Shown here piece by piece: positions 1 through 7,880 of a stretch of 64,000 nucleotides of DNA; within the stretch, counting starts at the first letter, position 1; every line of letters starts with the position of its first letter. The stretch covers positions 310,001 to 374,000 of the forward strand of contig NZ_JASCRS010000002.1 of the NCBI RefSeq assembly GCF_030010235.1, read 5' to 3'. This DNA is from Leucobacter sp. UT-8R-CII-1-4. GTDB taxonomy: Bacteria; Actinomycetota; Actinomycetes; Actinomycetales; Microbacteriaceae. Both the position numbers and the translations under genes were made by a program. Under the pieces are notes generated by a model that had not been told where the DNA came from, ran no database searches, and was given only the letters and a program-made list of their open reading frames with translations.

Positions 1-715
1 CGATGCCGTATGCACGCCAAAATATCGATTCGTCATAGTCGCGATAGTTCCATTCAAATGACAGTGTCATTACCGCGAGGTCGGCCCACCGGTCGGCCAC
101 GCCGAGCCGCGCCAAATCAACGTGCGCGAGAAAGTTGCCGTCGTTTCCAAGCAAGGTATTTGGAACACAGGGATCGCCCTGACACAGCACAAGTTTGTCG
201 ATGGCAGGAGCGTGCTGGACGAGCGCTTCGGCTGCGGCGCTCTCGCTAGCTCGTTTCGTATTGCTCCACTCGAAGGGGCAGTCTTCGATCGCAACACTGT
301 GCAGCTGGCGAAGCCCCGCGCCAAGGGCTGGAAGAGCTATTTCTGGGCGGGCTTTCCATCGCTCAGACACCGCAGATTCGCCGGGTAAGGCCCTCGAAAC
401 CATTATTTCTTCGTGCTCTGTCACGAGAAGCTCTACGACTTGAGGAGCGGGGTGCCGGCCTTCGATCCAGCGCAGACGATTCGCTTCTTCGCTGAGGGAC
501 TCGCCACTCGTTCGCGGATTCCACTTCACATAAAAATCGACCGCGCCACCTGGCCCAGCATGTGCGATTGAAAACGTCAAACCGCCCACACCGTTTCGCC
601 AGACCGGATGCAGTTCCGCGTTTGCAAAGCCCCACCGCTCCATCGCTTCTTGCAGTGCTTCTGGCTGCGGAGTGTCTGCGGGTGGCGCCGAAGCGAGGTC
701 AGAGGGATCACTCAT
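1..715 (-). CDS. Aminoglycoside 3'-phosphotransferase-like kinase (3'-truncated by window edge)
   Basis: The minus-strand frame is open from an ATG at 715 to the window edge, about 238 codons with no stop. The deduced protein starts MSDPSDLASAPPADTPQ and carries the Brenner-type motif QGDPCVPNTLL (in place of HGDxxxxN) and the metal-binding stretch HVDLARLGVADRWADLA. Both match the APH(3') family of ATP-dependent aminoglycoside kinases (cytosolic). The first His of HGD is replaced by Gln. An N-lobe kinase-like region (FYVKWN, then a conserved Glu region) precedes the motif. Only about the last 20-30 residues should be missing. A physiological kinase with no resistance role cannot be excluded. 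Confidence 0.8.
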   Translation of the reverse strand, partial: MSDPSDLASAPPADTPQPEALQEAMERWGFANAELHPVWRNGVGGLTFSIAHAGPGGAVDFYVKWNPRTSGESLSEEANRLRWIEGRHPAPQVVELLVTEHEEIMVSRALPGESAVSERWKARPEIALPALGAGLRQLHSVAIEDCPFEWSNTKRASESAAAEALVQHAPAIDKLVLCQGDPCVPNTLLGNDGNFLAHVDLARLGVADRWADLAVMTLSFEWNYRDYDESIFWRAYGI

Positions 716-742
716 GGCCCTCATTCTCTCGCGTCGTTTCGC

Positions 743-848
743 AAGCCCACAAGCGCACCTTCACTAAGCCCACAATCGGGCCTTCGCTAAGCCCACAAGC
801 AAACCTCCGCCAAGCCCACGAGCAGACCGCCGCTCAGCCGCAAGCAAG
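743..848. repeat. 23-bp tandem repeat, about 4.6 copies
   Basis: Units start at 743, 766, 789 and 812, followed by a decayed partial copy to 848. Each begins AAGCCCAC(A/G)A and ends C(T/C)(T/C)C(A/G)C(T/C). The period of 23 is not a multiple of 3, so it is not a coding repeat. It fills the space between the phosphotransferase start and the GNAT gene. Confidence 0.85.
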
Positions 849-861
849 TAATATTTCAGAA

Positions 862-1401
862 ATGCTCATTGACACCCCGCGCCTGCAACTTCGCGAAATG
901 ACTGCGAACGATCTGCCTGCTTTGCGTGCGATCTTGCAAGATGAGCAAACGATGACTGCTTACGAGGGCGCGTTTGATGAGCCGATGGTGCTGCAATGGC
1001 TGCAGCGAATGCTCGACCGCTATCGCGAAGATGGCTACGGGCTTTGGGCGGTTGAGCTGCGCGAGACTGGCACCATGATTGGCCAGTGTGGCCTCACCAA
1101 ACAGCACATTCTCGATGCTGACGTTGTCGAGGTTGGCTATCTCTTTCAGCGGGCACACTGGGGCAATGGTTACGCCGTAGAGGCGGCGCGTGCTTGCCGA
1201 GACTATGCCTTTGAGTTTCTCGATACAGACCGAGTTTGGGCGCAAGTGCGCGATACCAACTTGGCGTCCATGAATGTGGCGATTCGCCTTGGTATGACGG
1301 TTCGCGGGCGGTTTGTGAAGCACTACCGTGGGGTCGAGATGCCTCACTTGGTGTTCGCGATCGACAAATTTGGCGCGCTGGATCGTCCCGCAGATCATTA
1401 A
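862..1401 (+). CDS. GNAT-family N-acetyltransferase (RimJ/RimL type)
   Basis: The 179-residue protein starts MLIDTPRLQLREMTANDLPA and shows the acetyl-CoA binding region of RimJ/RimL-type GNATs (GYLFQRAHWGNGYAVEA around residues 93-109, then N-x-A-S-M-N-V-A-I-R-L-G-M). Such enzymes transfer acetyl groups to N-termini or small amines; the substrate cannot be read from sequence. The ATG at 862 is chosen because the family N-terminus TxRLxLR begins there and a TAATAT box (849-854) lies 7 nt upstream. The open frame further upstream runs through the tandem repeat and is not protein-like. Confidence 0.85.
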   Translation: MLIDTPRLQLREMTANDLPALRAILQDEQTMTAYEGAFDEPMVLQWLQRMLDRYREDGYGLWAVELRETGTMIGQCGLTKQHILDADVVEVGYLFQRAHWGNGYAVEAARACRDYAFEFLDTDRVWAQVRDTNLASMNVAIRLGMTVRGRFVKHYRGVEMPHLVFAIDKFGALDRPADH

Positions 1402-1552
1402 TTTCACGCTTTTCGCGGCCACAAATCTCAAAGCTCAAGAATTCCCGAGTATTTCAGGCACCTGCAGCTTAAGTGGGTAGGGTCTTTGTGGCGTCACAGC
1501 CTTCGCTACCGCACGCCATTTTGTCAGCGAATACAGCCCAGAAGGAGCCTCA

Positions 1553-2167
1553 ATGCCGCGCCTCGCGCAGATTTTTGCACGCCTCTCGGTTGGAACGCTC
1601 GTCGGCATCGCGGCAATCTTCAACATCACCGCATGTTCGGCACTCCCCTTTCCGAATATGGCCGCCAAACAGAATTGCCCAAAAGCTCACGACCTGAACG
1701 AAGCTTGGGCAAATCTGCTGATTGAAAGCGGCACCGGACTCACCCCCGAAGACTTCACCTCGCCTGATTCGAGCCCCTTTACACTCGGCGGACTGAATGA
1801 TGTGAAAGTAAAAGAACTTCGAGAAGTAGTGAGCGAAGCATGCGTCTATGCGCTGCAACACGACGCCATTGGCTACGACGGGGCAAGCGGGGTACTGATC
1901 TATTCGACCAAGCCTGTCGATCGCAGCAAGGTTGACGCTGTGCTCAAGGCAAACGGATGGCGCAGCGAAACCACAGTGAAAAGCCCCAAACAAGACCAGA
2001 GCTGGAGTCACAGCCTCTGCGGCAGCGCCACTGAAATGACTCGAATTGTTCAGGGCCGACCCGAACTCATCGGTGGTTTTGTCGAGGTCTTTTCGAAGCA
2101 GCTCGAAGCCGCACTGCCGAACGCGCAGTTCGCGCTCGCCATGACTTTTCCGGCAAGCTGCGACTAG
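1553..2167 (+). CDS. Putative lipoprotein of unknown function
   Basis: This is a 204-residue protein. Residues 1-30 form a signal peptide ending in a lipobox-like ITAC|S, so it is probably lipid-anchored on the outer face of the membrane. A strong GAAGGAG ribosome-binding site lies 6 nt before the ATG. The mature part has two further Cys-containing stretches (EACVYALQHD, SLCGSATEM) and no domain I recognise. It is followed 72 nt later by a gene with its own promoter, so it is probably monocistronic. Confidence 0.7.
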   Translation: MPRLAQIFARLSVGTLVGIAAIFNITACSALPFPNMAAKQNCPKAHDLNEAWANLLIESGTGLTPEDFTSPDSSPFTLGGLNDVKVKELREVVSEACVYALQHDAIGYDGASGVLIYSTKPVDRSKVDAVLKANGWRSETTVKSPKQDQSWSHSLCGSATEMTRIVQGRPELIGGFVEVFSKQLEAALPNAQFALAMTFPASCD

Positions 2168-2239
2168 CCCAAGGTTACGGTTGGTACAACGAAGTTTGAT
2201 TCCCTGAGTTCGTTCAGCACTGGGAGTTATCTTGGGCAC

Positions 2240-2962
2240 ATGTCGACCTATGTGAGGCCGAGTAGTGGGCCCGTGGTATTTCGTGATGCCGCCGGCAAGC
2301 TGATCAATTACGGCAGTCGCTGGCAAAATGGGCCGCCCGAAGATAGCTATTCGACGCTTGAAAATCTCGAACGGTTTCGCCCGCTGCACCGGGTTGCCGA
2401 AGCGCTCATTGAGCATTTGCTCGCGAACTACGAGGTCACCGTTGAATCAGGCTCTCAACTCACCGAAGGCCTCGAACACGCGCCTGCCGCGAACAAAATA
2501 ACGCGGGCAGTACGCCTCACCCCGCATCGAAATGGCAGCTCGCCCCTGCTATTCGTGTTCACAAATTACCCGGGGGTTTGGCTCTATGCCGGAACGTTCT
2601 TCAGCGGCGCGTATCCGGTCTGCGGCTGCAACGCCTGTGACGAAATCTGGCAGACTCAGGCCGATAGTTTAGAACAAGATACCTTCGCAATTATCAGCGG
2701 CGGGCTAACAGAAAGCGTCAACGGTCCAGTCCCTCCCGAGGTCACAGAAGACCGCAATGGGCAGATCACGATCGGAATGAGCCTGAGCCTCGCCACTCGC
2801 ATCATCTCGGCAGACGGCAGTTTTGAGGGCGGCAGCGAGTCGAACGCAGAAAACGTGCCGTTTACGACGCTCAGCCGTTATCGAGCAACGCTGGATCGCC
2901 TTGCCTTGGTGAGTAACGGCGGCAATTGGCTGCCCTGGCCCCGAGCGGTGCAGCCTCGCTAA
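2240..2962 (+). CDS. DUF6226-like hypothetical protein
   Basis: This 240-residue soluble protein contains FRPLHRVAEALIEHL (about residues 46-60) and the cysteine motif YPVCGCNACDE (about 129-139), which could bind a metal. These remind me of the actinobacterial DUF6226 family; the assignment is from memory and not secure. The start fits a leaderless transcript: TATCTT at 2228-2233, six bases, then ATG, with no Shine-Dalgarno sequence. Its 3' end overlaps the convergent next gene by 4 bp. Confidence 0.65.
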   Translation: MSTYVRPSSGPVVFRDAAGKLINYGSRWQNGPPEDSYSTLENLERFRPLHRVAEALIEHLLANYEVTVESGSQLTEGLEHAPAANKITRAVRLTPHRNGSSPLLFVFTNYPGVWLYAGTFFSGAYPVCGCNACDEIWQTQADSLEQDTFAIISGGLTESVNGPVPPEVTEDRNGQITIGMSLSLATRIISADGSFEGGSESNAENVPFTTLSRYRATLDRLALVSNGGNWLPWPRAVQPR

Positions 2963-3432
2963 GCGTCGTCGCCAACCTCATCGAGGTCTGCAAGCACCTC
3001 GACGCTCTCTGGTTTCTGGCCAATAAAGTTGACGCCAATGCCGTAGTCGCCGGCCAAGCTTTCGAAACCCGTTTCAGAGAAGCGCAGCATCCAACTGCCG
3101 TCTGACCACACCACTGCATCTGGCAGATCAAACGGTGCCGTCTCGGCTTCGAGCAGCGCAATTTCTGCCTCTGGCAGCGCAAATTCTTCGTCACGCAGTT
3201 CAGTGCGCAAGAAACCCGCAGCAGCCTCAGTGACCTCTGAAAAGTTCTCAATGATTTGCGCGAGCAACTCAATGATCTGCAGGCTTGGCGCTTCGGGTGG
3301 CTCGGCGATAAACGACACCTCGGCGTCAGAATTCACCGCAACCCAGCAGCTCAGATCTTCTGGCGAATCAACGGCGACAAAATCGGTGCCATTGACGGAA
3401 AACTTCTCGGGAATCTCTTGCTGCTCAACCAT
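2959..3432 (-). CDS. Hypothetical acidic protein
   Basis: This 157-residue protein is very rich in Glu/Asp (roughly a quarter of residues) with no signal peptide or membrane segment. I do not recognise the family. The small acidic character and the neighbours (SMI1/KNR4, DUF4304, DUF1877) would suit an immunity-type protein, but this is only inference. The ATG at 3432 is preceded by TAAAGT (3444-3439) with a 6-nt spacer, matching the leaderless pattern of this genome. Confidence 0.6.
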   Translation of the reverse strand: MVEQQEIPEKFSVNGTDFVAVDSPEDLSCWVAVNSDAEVSFIAEPPEAPSLQIIELLAQIIENFSEVTEAAAGFLRTELRDEEFALPEAEIALLEAETAPFDLPDAVVWSDGSWMLRFSETGFESLAGDYGIGVNFIGQKPESVEVLADLDEVGDDA

Positions 3433-3482
3433 GCCGCAACTTTAGCAATGTCGCACGACAAAACTGGGTACAGAATGGAGGA

Positions 3483-3992
3483 ATGAAAGCGCTGCCACCC
3501 GCAACACCAACCGTTGAGCACATCGATTTCGAGGCGCTCGAATCATTTCGATTCGCGGACGGTATCGGTTATCCGCAGAGCTACAAAGACTTTGTGACGA
3601 GCTACGGTTGGGCGCGCAGTTTCGGTTTGTGGCTGATCTTTCCCCCTGTGCTCACGGGATTCGCCGATGGTCGGGCGAGAGCACAGTATCTCAGCGAGCA
3701 CTTTCGTGTCGTGTATCTTGACGGGCAAGAAGAAGGTTTTGACTGGATGGTCGAGCCCGATGGTGATTGGCCGCAGGCGACGCGACTTGAGGTGTTTGCT
3801 TGGAGTGAAAACGGTGATTTTCTACTCTGGGACACTTCAATTCGCGCCGCAAACGGCGAGTTTCCAATCTGGGAATCACGCGGCTTGAACTCGCTGCACC
3901 GAGTCGGCACCAGCCTCGACGAGGCATGTGCCGAGCTCAGCGAGCGATCCGGCCAGGCAACGGTCGATCCGCTGCAGGCACATAAAATCTAG
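3483..3992 (+). CDS. SMI1/KNR4 family protein
   Basis: The 169-residue protein has the family hallmark near the N-terminus, IGYPQSYKDFVTSYGWAR (about residues 23-40), followed by FPP and later VFAWSENGDFLLWDT, the usual GD-x-x-x-x-D strand region. SMI1/KNR4 proteins are cytosolic and often act as immunity proteins for polymorphic toxins. No toxin gene is visible next to it. Its last 4 bases overlap the convergent MFS gene. A GGAGGA sequence directly abuts the ATG, too close for a normal Shine-Dalgarno site. Confidence 0.75.
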   Translation: MKALPPATPTVEHIDFEALESFRFADGIGYPQSYKDFVTSYGWARSFGLWLIFPPVLTGFADGRARAQYLSEHFRVVYLDGQEEGFDWMVEPDGDWPQATRLEVFAWSENGDFLLWDTSIRAANGEFPIWESRGLNSLHRVGTSLDEACAELSERSGQATVDPLQAHKI

Positions 3993-5452
3993 GCCGCCGC
4001 TTTCGCCGTTGCAGGGTTACGAACCAAGAAGCTGCCCGCAACCGCGACAAGCGAAAGCACAGCGCCAATCAGGAACGCAAACGACACTCCCTGACCCTCG
4101 GCTGCAATTGCGTTTGCCCCGGCTGCTGCAGCCCGATTCGTGCCGACCGCGAGCATGGTGACGAGCAGCGCGGTGCCGATCGCGCCAGCGAGTTGCTGCA
4201 CAGTTCCAATGATCGCCGACCCGTGCGAGTACAGCTTCGGGCTGAGGCCGCCAAGCGCTGAGGTGAGCAGCGGCGTCATCATAAATGAAATGCCGAGCGC
4301 GACGCCGGCCAGCCCAAGTGCCGCAATGATTGGTGACGTATGCTCGTCAACTCTGGTGAGAGCCCAAAGTGTTGCCGAAGCCACAATCGAACCGGGAATC
4401 ACCAGCGGGCGCGGGCCATATTTGTCGAAGAGCCTGCCAACTACGGGTGCAAGCAAGCCCATGATGAGGCCTGCTGGCAACAGCAAGAAGCCTGTTGTTG
4501 CCGAATCGACCTGCAAAACATTCTGCAGATAGATCGGCAGCAAAATGATCGCTCCAAACATTGCAGCCATCATCACGATAACCAGCGACACGGCGAGCGC
4601 GAACGGGCCCGAAGCAAAGGCTCGCAGATCCAGCAGCGCACGATCTGACTTTTGCAGTGTCACCTGTCGCCAGATGAATAGAGCAAGGCTGAGCGCGCCT
4701 GCGCCAAGCGAGATGAGTCCCACCAGGTTGAGCGATCCACCGCCGCCAACCGTGGTGATGCCGTAAAGAATGCCGCCAAAGCCCAGTGCCGAAAGCGGCA
4801 GCGAGATGATGTCGAGCGGCGAATCAGTCTTTTGGCCAATGTTTTGCAGGCTGCGCACCCCGACCACAAACATAATGATTGCGACGGGAAGAATCGTCCA
4901 GAACAGGAAGTGCCACGATGCCACATTCAGAATGAAGCCCGAAAGCGCAGGGCCGAGCGCCGGAGCCATCGCCATCACAATGCTGATGCGTCCCATAAAC
5001 CGACCGCGCTCCTGCGCCGGCACGACCGTCATTATGATCGTCATCAGCATGGGCATCATGAGTGCGGTGCCGCTGGCCTGAATCACTCGGGCAATCAGGA
5101 GCACCGTGAAGCTTGGGGCGATGGCCCCGATTAGGGTGCCGATTGTAAAGGCGCTCATCGCGAAGATGAACACCTGCCTCGTGGTGAAGCGCTGTAGCAG
5201 CCATCCGGTTGTCGGAATGATCACGGCCATGGTGAGCATAAACGCGGTGGTGGTCCACTGCGCGGTCGCGAGCGTGACGCCAAGATCGGTGACCAGGTGC
5301 GGAATCGCGACCCCCATCACCGTCTCGTTCAGCATGGTCACGAAGGCGGCGCCAAGCAAGAGCCAGATTACTCGCTGCTCTTTTTTGCGCTGGATCGCGG
5401 CTGCGCCTGCGGGTGCTGCCTGAGCTGGCGCGGCATCTACTGACTCGTTCAT
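3989..5452 (-). CDS. MFS drug transporter, DHA2 (EmrB/QacA) type
   Basis: The 487-residue protein has about 14 hydrophobic segments and the DHA2 motifs: TAQWTTTAFMLTMAVIIPTTG (motif D1 region, TM2), a QASGTALMMPMLM helix and GRFMGRISIVMAMAPALGP (motif C-like, TM5). It should be a proton-driven exporter of drugs or other small hydrophobic compounds in the cytoplasmic membrane. The ATG overlaps the stop of the DoxX-like gene (ATGA), so the two are translated from one message. A divergent HxlR regulator upstream suggests redox or electrophile control. Confidence 0.85.
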   Translation of the reverse strand: MNESVDAAPAQAAPAGAAAIQRKKEQRVIWLLLGAAFVTMLNETVMGVAIPHLVTDLGVTLATAQWTTTAFMLTMAVIIPTTGWLLQRFTTRQVFIFAMSAFTIGTLIGAIAPSFTVLLIARVIQASGTALMMPMLMTIIMTVVPAQERGRFMGRISIVMAMAPALGPALSGFILNVASWHFLFWTILPVAIIMFVVGVRSLQNIGQKTDSPLDIISLPLSALGFGGILYGITTVGGGGSLNLVGLISLGAGALSLALFIWRQVTLQKSDRALLDLRAFASGPFALAVSLVIVMMAAMFGAIILLPIYLQNVLQVDSATTGFLLLPAGLIMGLLAPVVGRLFDKYGPRPLVIPGSIVASATLWALTRVDEHTSPIIAALGLAGVALGISFMMTPLLTSALGGLSPKLYSHGSAIIGTVQQLAGAIGTALLVTMLAVGTNRAAAAGANAIAAEGQGVSFAFLIGAVLSLVAVAGSFLVRNPATAKAAA

Positions 5453-5814
5453 ATGCCGGCCGCCCTGAGCGCTACGACCGCGATCGCCATCACTGCAAGC
5501 ACAATGTTTTTCGAGAACGGTTCATTGTGTTTGCGGTGTGCTGGAATCGCAAGCAACTGGATGATCGCGATGCCGAGAGCTGCGAGCGGGGTCAAAAATT
5601 CGGCTATGCCGAGCAGCATCGGCAGAACCAGGCCGATCGCGCCGAGCAGTTCGGCTGTGCCGATCAGCCTTACCCCGGTTTTGGAGTAGTCGAGCAGCGT
5701 CAGCATTGGTTCTTTTCCGCCGTGCGGCTGAACCAGTTTGATCACACCCGCCATCACATTCATCAGGGCCAGTAGCCCGGAAAGTACCCAGGCGAGAATT
5801 GAGAGAGCGAGCAC
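5449..5814 (-). CDS. DoxX-like integral membrane protein
   Basis: With a GTG start at 5814 the protein has 121 residues and four hydrophobic segments. It shows the DoxX pattern KLVQPHGGKEPM...GVRLIGTAELLGAIGLVLP. The start is chosen because AAGGAAGG lies 7 nt upstream and the first membrane helix follows at once; the frame is open further 5' but that part is not membrane-like. DoxX proteins associate with redox-linked membrane processes. First gene of the doxX-MFS operon, stop-start overlap of 4 bp. Confidence 0.75.
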   Translation of the reverse strand: MLALSILAWVLSGLLALMNVMAGVIKLVQPHGGKEPMLTLLDYSKTGVRLIGTAELLGAIGLVLPMLLGIAEFLTPLAALGIAIIQLLAIPAHRKHNEPFSKNIVLAVMAIAVVALRAAGI

Positions 5815-5833
5815 GGTGCAAGACCTTCCTTTA

Positions 5834-5848
5834 GTTACCGTTTGTAAT
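5834..5848. promoter_or_regulatory. Possible HxlR operator 1 (TTAC-N5/6-GTAA)
   Basis: GTTAC CGTTT GTAAT lies just upstream of the doxX ribosome-binding site. It is similar in shape to YodB/HxlR-type half sites (TTAC...GTAA). Assigned by position and symmetry only. Confidence 0.35.
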
Positions 5849-5904
5849 CGAGGTACGATGAGTAAGTATGAAGGAGAGGGTGCCAGGTACAGCAACTATC
5901 CCGA

Positions 5905-5920
5905 GTTACATCCGGGTAAC
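5905..5920. promoter_or_regulatory. Possible HxlR operator 2 (GTTAC-N6-GTAAC)
   Basis: This is a perfect 5-bp inverted repeat GTTAC ATCCGG GTAAC in the divergent region between doxX and the HxlR gene. It shares the GTTAC/GTAA half-site with the copy at 5834-5848. Confidence 0.4.
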
Positions 5921-5995
5921 CAGTGCACGCTGAAATAACACCAAAACCAGGCCCACCTCACCCGCAACCGCGCTAAAGATTTGAAGGAGCGAACC

Positions 5996-6409
5996 GTGTC
6001 AGCTGAGCAACGTGTGAGCACGCAGCAGCCAAGCATGCACGATATGTGCGGCCACGCCCCCGAAGAGGCCGAGGTTTTTCGCTCGGTACTCTCCCGTATT
6101 GGCGACAAATGGAGCGTCATGCTCGTCGGAATGCTGAACGACGGCCCACTGCGCTTCACCGAACTCAAAAACCTAACGCCCGGCATCTCAGCCCGCATGC
6201 TCACGCACACCCTGCGTCAATTGGAGCGCGATGGCCTCGTTGAACGCACGGCATACCCAGAAATCCCGCCACGCGTCGAATACCGCTCAACCAAGCTCGG
6301 CAAGAGCCTCACCTCCCCCATACTTGCTGTCGCAGAGTGGGCCTCCACCCACCAGAACGAGATCACGGTAAACCGCGCAAGATACGACGAGGCGAACGAC
6401 AACGAATAG
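5996..6409 (+). CDS. HxlR-family winged-helix regulator
   Basis: The 137-residue protein has the HxlR fold signature: a Cys near the N-terminus (MHDMCGHAPE), IGDKWSVMLVGMLNDGPLRF, and GISARMLTHTLRQLERDGLV as recognition helix region. The Cys at the canonical position suggests thiol-based sensing of electrophiles or oxidants, as in YodB and HypR. The GTG at 5996 has AAGGAG 7 nt upstream and is preferred to an upstream TTG at 5981. It is divergent from the doxX-MFS operon, which it presumably represses. Confidence 0.85.
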   Translation: MSAEQRVSTQQPSMHDMCGHAPEEAEVFRSVLSRIGDKWSVMLVGMLNDGPLRFTELKNLTPGISARMLTHTLRQLERDGLVERTAYPEIPPRVEYRSTKLGKSLTSPILAVAEWASTHQNEITVNRARYDEANDNE

Positions 6410-6462
6410 GCTCGCATCGCTTGCTACCCGACGCTGGATCTGCACACTTGTAGGCTATGTTC

Positions 6463-7059
6463 ATGGATCGTAAAAGCATCAACGCCGAGCTTCGCCAGCA
6501 GTTTTTCCCGCTCCTCACCGCCGCCGGATTCACCCGAAAAGGTGACGTGCTGTACCGCGAGCTGCCCGGCCCCATCGTGCATATTGCTGAGGTGCAGCAT
6601 CGACCACGAAATGGCGTCTTCCAGATCAATCTGGGCGCACATCTGCCATCGCTCGACGACATCGCCAGCGGCCAGACCATCGCCCCTGCCGACATGCGCG
6701 ACTACGAGTGCGCGTGGCGCGGCTCAATCATTTCAGGTTTTCGCACTAGCTCAGATGCAGAGTTCGCGTATGGCTCCACGGCGGAAGAAGCAGCCGAATC
6801 GGTTGCGTTCCTAGTATCAGAGTGGCCGAGACAAGCAGCCCAGTTTTTTGATCCACTCAGCAACTTTCCCGATGGGTTTCGCGAACGCTGCACTCAGGTC
6901 CTCAACGAAGATCTCCACCCGGCCCATCTGCTCACCTGGGCAAAAGTCGCACTACTCGTAAACGATCCAGAACTCGCAAAGCGGATCGCCACAGCCGCGC
7001 TACCGAGCGTTCCCGAGCGGGCAACCTCGCTGCGAGAGAATCTTGAAGCATTGCTCTGA
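6463..7059 (+). CDS. DUF4304 domain protein
   Basis: The protein (198 residues) has the DUF4304 core near the N-terminus: AGFTRKGDVLYREL, then HIAEVQHRPRNGVFQINLGAHL. Function is unknown; DUF4304 proteins occur in polymorphic-toxin immunity loci. TAGGCT (6451-6456) lies 6 nt before the ATG at 6463. An ATG at 6457, two codons upstream in frame, falls inside that spacer and is less likely. The C-terminal third is helical (LTWAKVALLVNDPELAKRIA). Confidence 0.7.
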   Translation: MDRKSINAELRQQFFPLLTAAGFTRKGDVLYRELPGPIVHIAEVQHRPRNGVFQINLGAHLPSLDDIASGQTIAPADMRDYECAWRGSIISGFRTSSDAEFAYGSTAEEAAESVAFLVSEWPRQAAQFFDPLSNFPDGFRERCTQVLNEDLHPAHLLTWAKVALLVNDPELAKRIATAALPSVPERATSLRENLEALL

Positions 7060-7124
7060 CACTGTTTGAAGCAACACTCATCACCGTTCCAGCACCTCAA
7101 GCCACGCCTGTAAAGGGAGCAAAA

Positions 7125-7613
7125 ATGCAACTCGGACTGCACTTTCGCCTCAACGACGCCCAGATCGCACCAGTACTCGAAGCCGAAGGCGATGACGACC
7201 GCCTCTTTGAAATTCTCGCCGAGTACGAAGAAGATCCAGCGATTTACGAACTTACCTGCGAAACCGACAAAGCGTGGGATCCCATCGCCTGTGCGCTCTC
7301 GCCAGAGGGCGATGACGGGCCGTGGCCAGCACGCGGCGTGATTGGCGGTTCGAGGCAGTTGCAAGAAGACGAAGACGAATCGTGGTTCACGTATCTCGCA
7401 CCCGCAGAAACAGCCGAAGTTGCCGATTTTCTCGCGACCCTTGACGACGCCACATTCTCACGGGCGTATGCCGAAATGCCAGCGGAACTGCGGAACCCCG
7501 AGTATGGCCCCGACGAAGAAGACTACGCCCTCGGAAACCTCACCGAGCTCAAGAGCTTTTTTGCGGCAGCAAAGGCCGAGGGCGCGCACGTTGTGTTCAA
7601 TGTGATGCACTAG
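7125..7613 (+). CDS. DUF1877 (YfbM-like) protein
   Basis: The 162-residue acidic protein contains CETDKAWDPIACALSP (about residues 43-58), the most conserved segment of the DUF1877/YfbM family, and ALGNLTELKSFFAAA near the C-terminus. Biochemical role unknown; family members occur in immunity-type gene neighbourhoods. A good AAAGGGAG site precedes the ATG. It follows the DUF4304 gene by 65 nt in the same direction and may be co-transcribed with it. Confidence 0.75.
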   Translation: MQLGLHFRLNDAQIAPVLEAEGDDDRLFEILAEYEEDPAIYELTCETDKAWDPIACALSPEGDDGPWPARGVIGGSRQLQEDEDESWFTYLAPAETAEVADFLATLDDATFSRAYAEMPAELRNPEYGPDEEDYALGNLTELKSFFAAAKAEGAHVVFNVMH

Positions 7614-7644
7614 CGGACTGCACCGGCACTCCGGTCGAATTCAG

Positions 7645-7880
7645 TCAGAAAGCCGAAAGCACGAGTGTCGCGATACAGGCGAGCGCGGCCGCAAGGCTCG
7701 GAATGCCTAAGCCGAACAGTATTCCCACTGCGCTCGGCGATCCAACGCCACCGGGCAGAAGGCCAGAGAGCAGCGTGCCAGCTGGTCCCGCAAACGAGAC
7801 CCCGCAGAAAGTTCGCCAGGCAATGGCGTCAACCCTGGTGCTGGCTGGCCTCAAGTACCGATTGAGACTGTCTTGAGCAA
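7645..7880 (-). pseudogene. Probable remnant of an MFS transporter C-terminus
   Basis: On the minus strand a frame reads about 75 residues resembling the last two helices of an MFS porter (YLRPASTRVDAIAWR, then GLLPGGVGSPSAVGILFGLG and a final hydrophobic helix) ending at a stop at 7645. STRVDAIAW recalls the 'P-T-x-V-R-A-T-G' segment that precedes the last helices of many MFS transporters. There is no start with a ribosome-binding site, and the 5' part overlaps the 3' end of the IclR gene in another frame. This suggests deletion of the body of a transporter gene. It could instead be a small membrane protein. Confidence 0.4.

Noticed and set aside
743..848. Possible CRISPR array
   Set aside because: The 23-bp units are contiguous with no unique spacers, and no cas genes are present.
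562..861. N-terminal extension of the GNAT reading frame
   Set aside because: It runs through the 23-bp tandem repeat and the antisense of the phosphotransferase gene and has no protein-like composition. The family N-terminus begins at 862.
856..1431. Long minus-strand frame opposite the GNAT gene
   Set aside because: It is the antisense shadow of a recognisable acetyltransferase and shows no domain.
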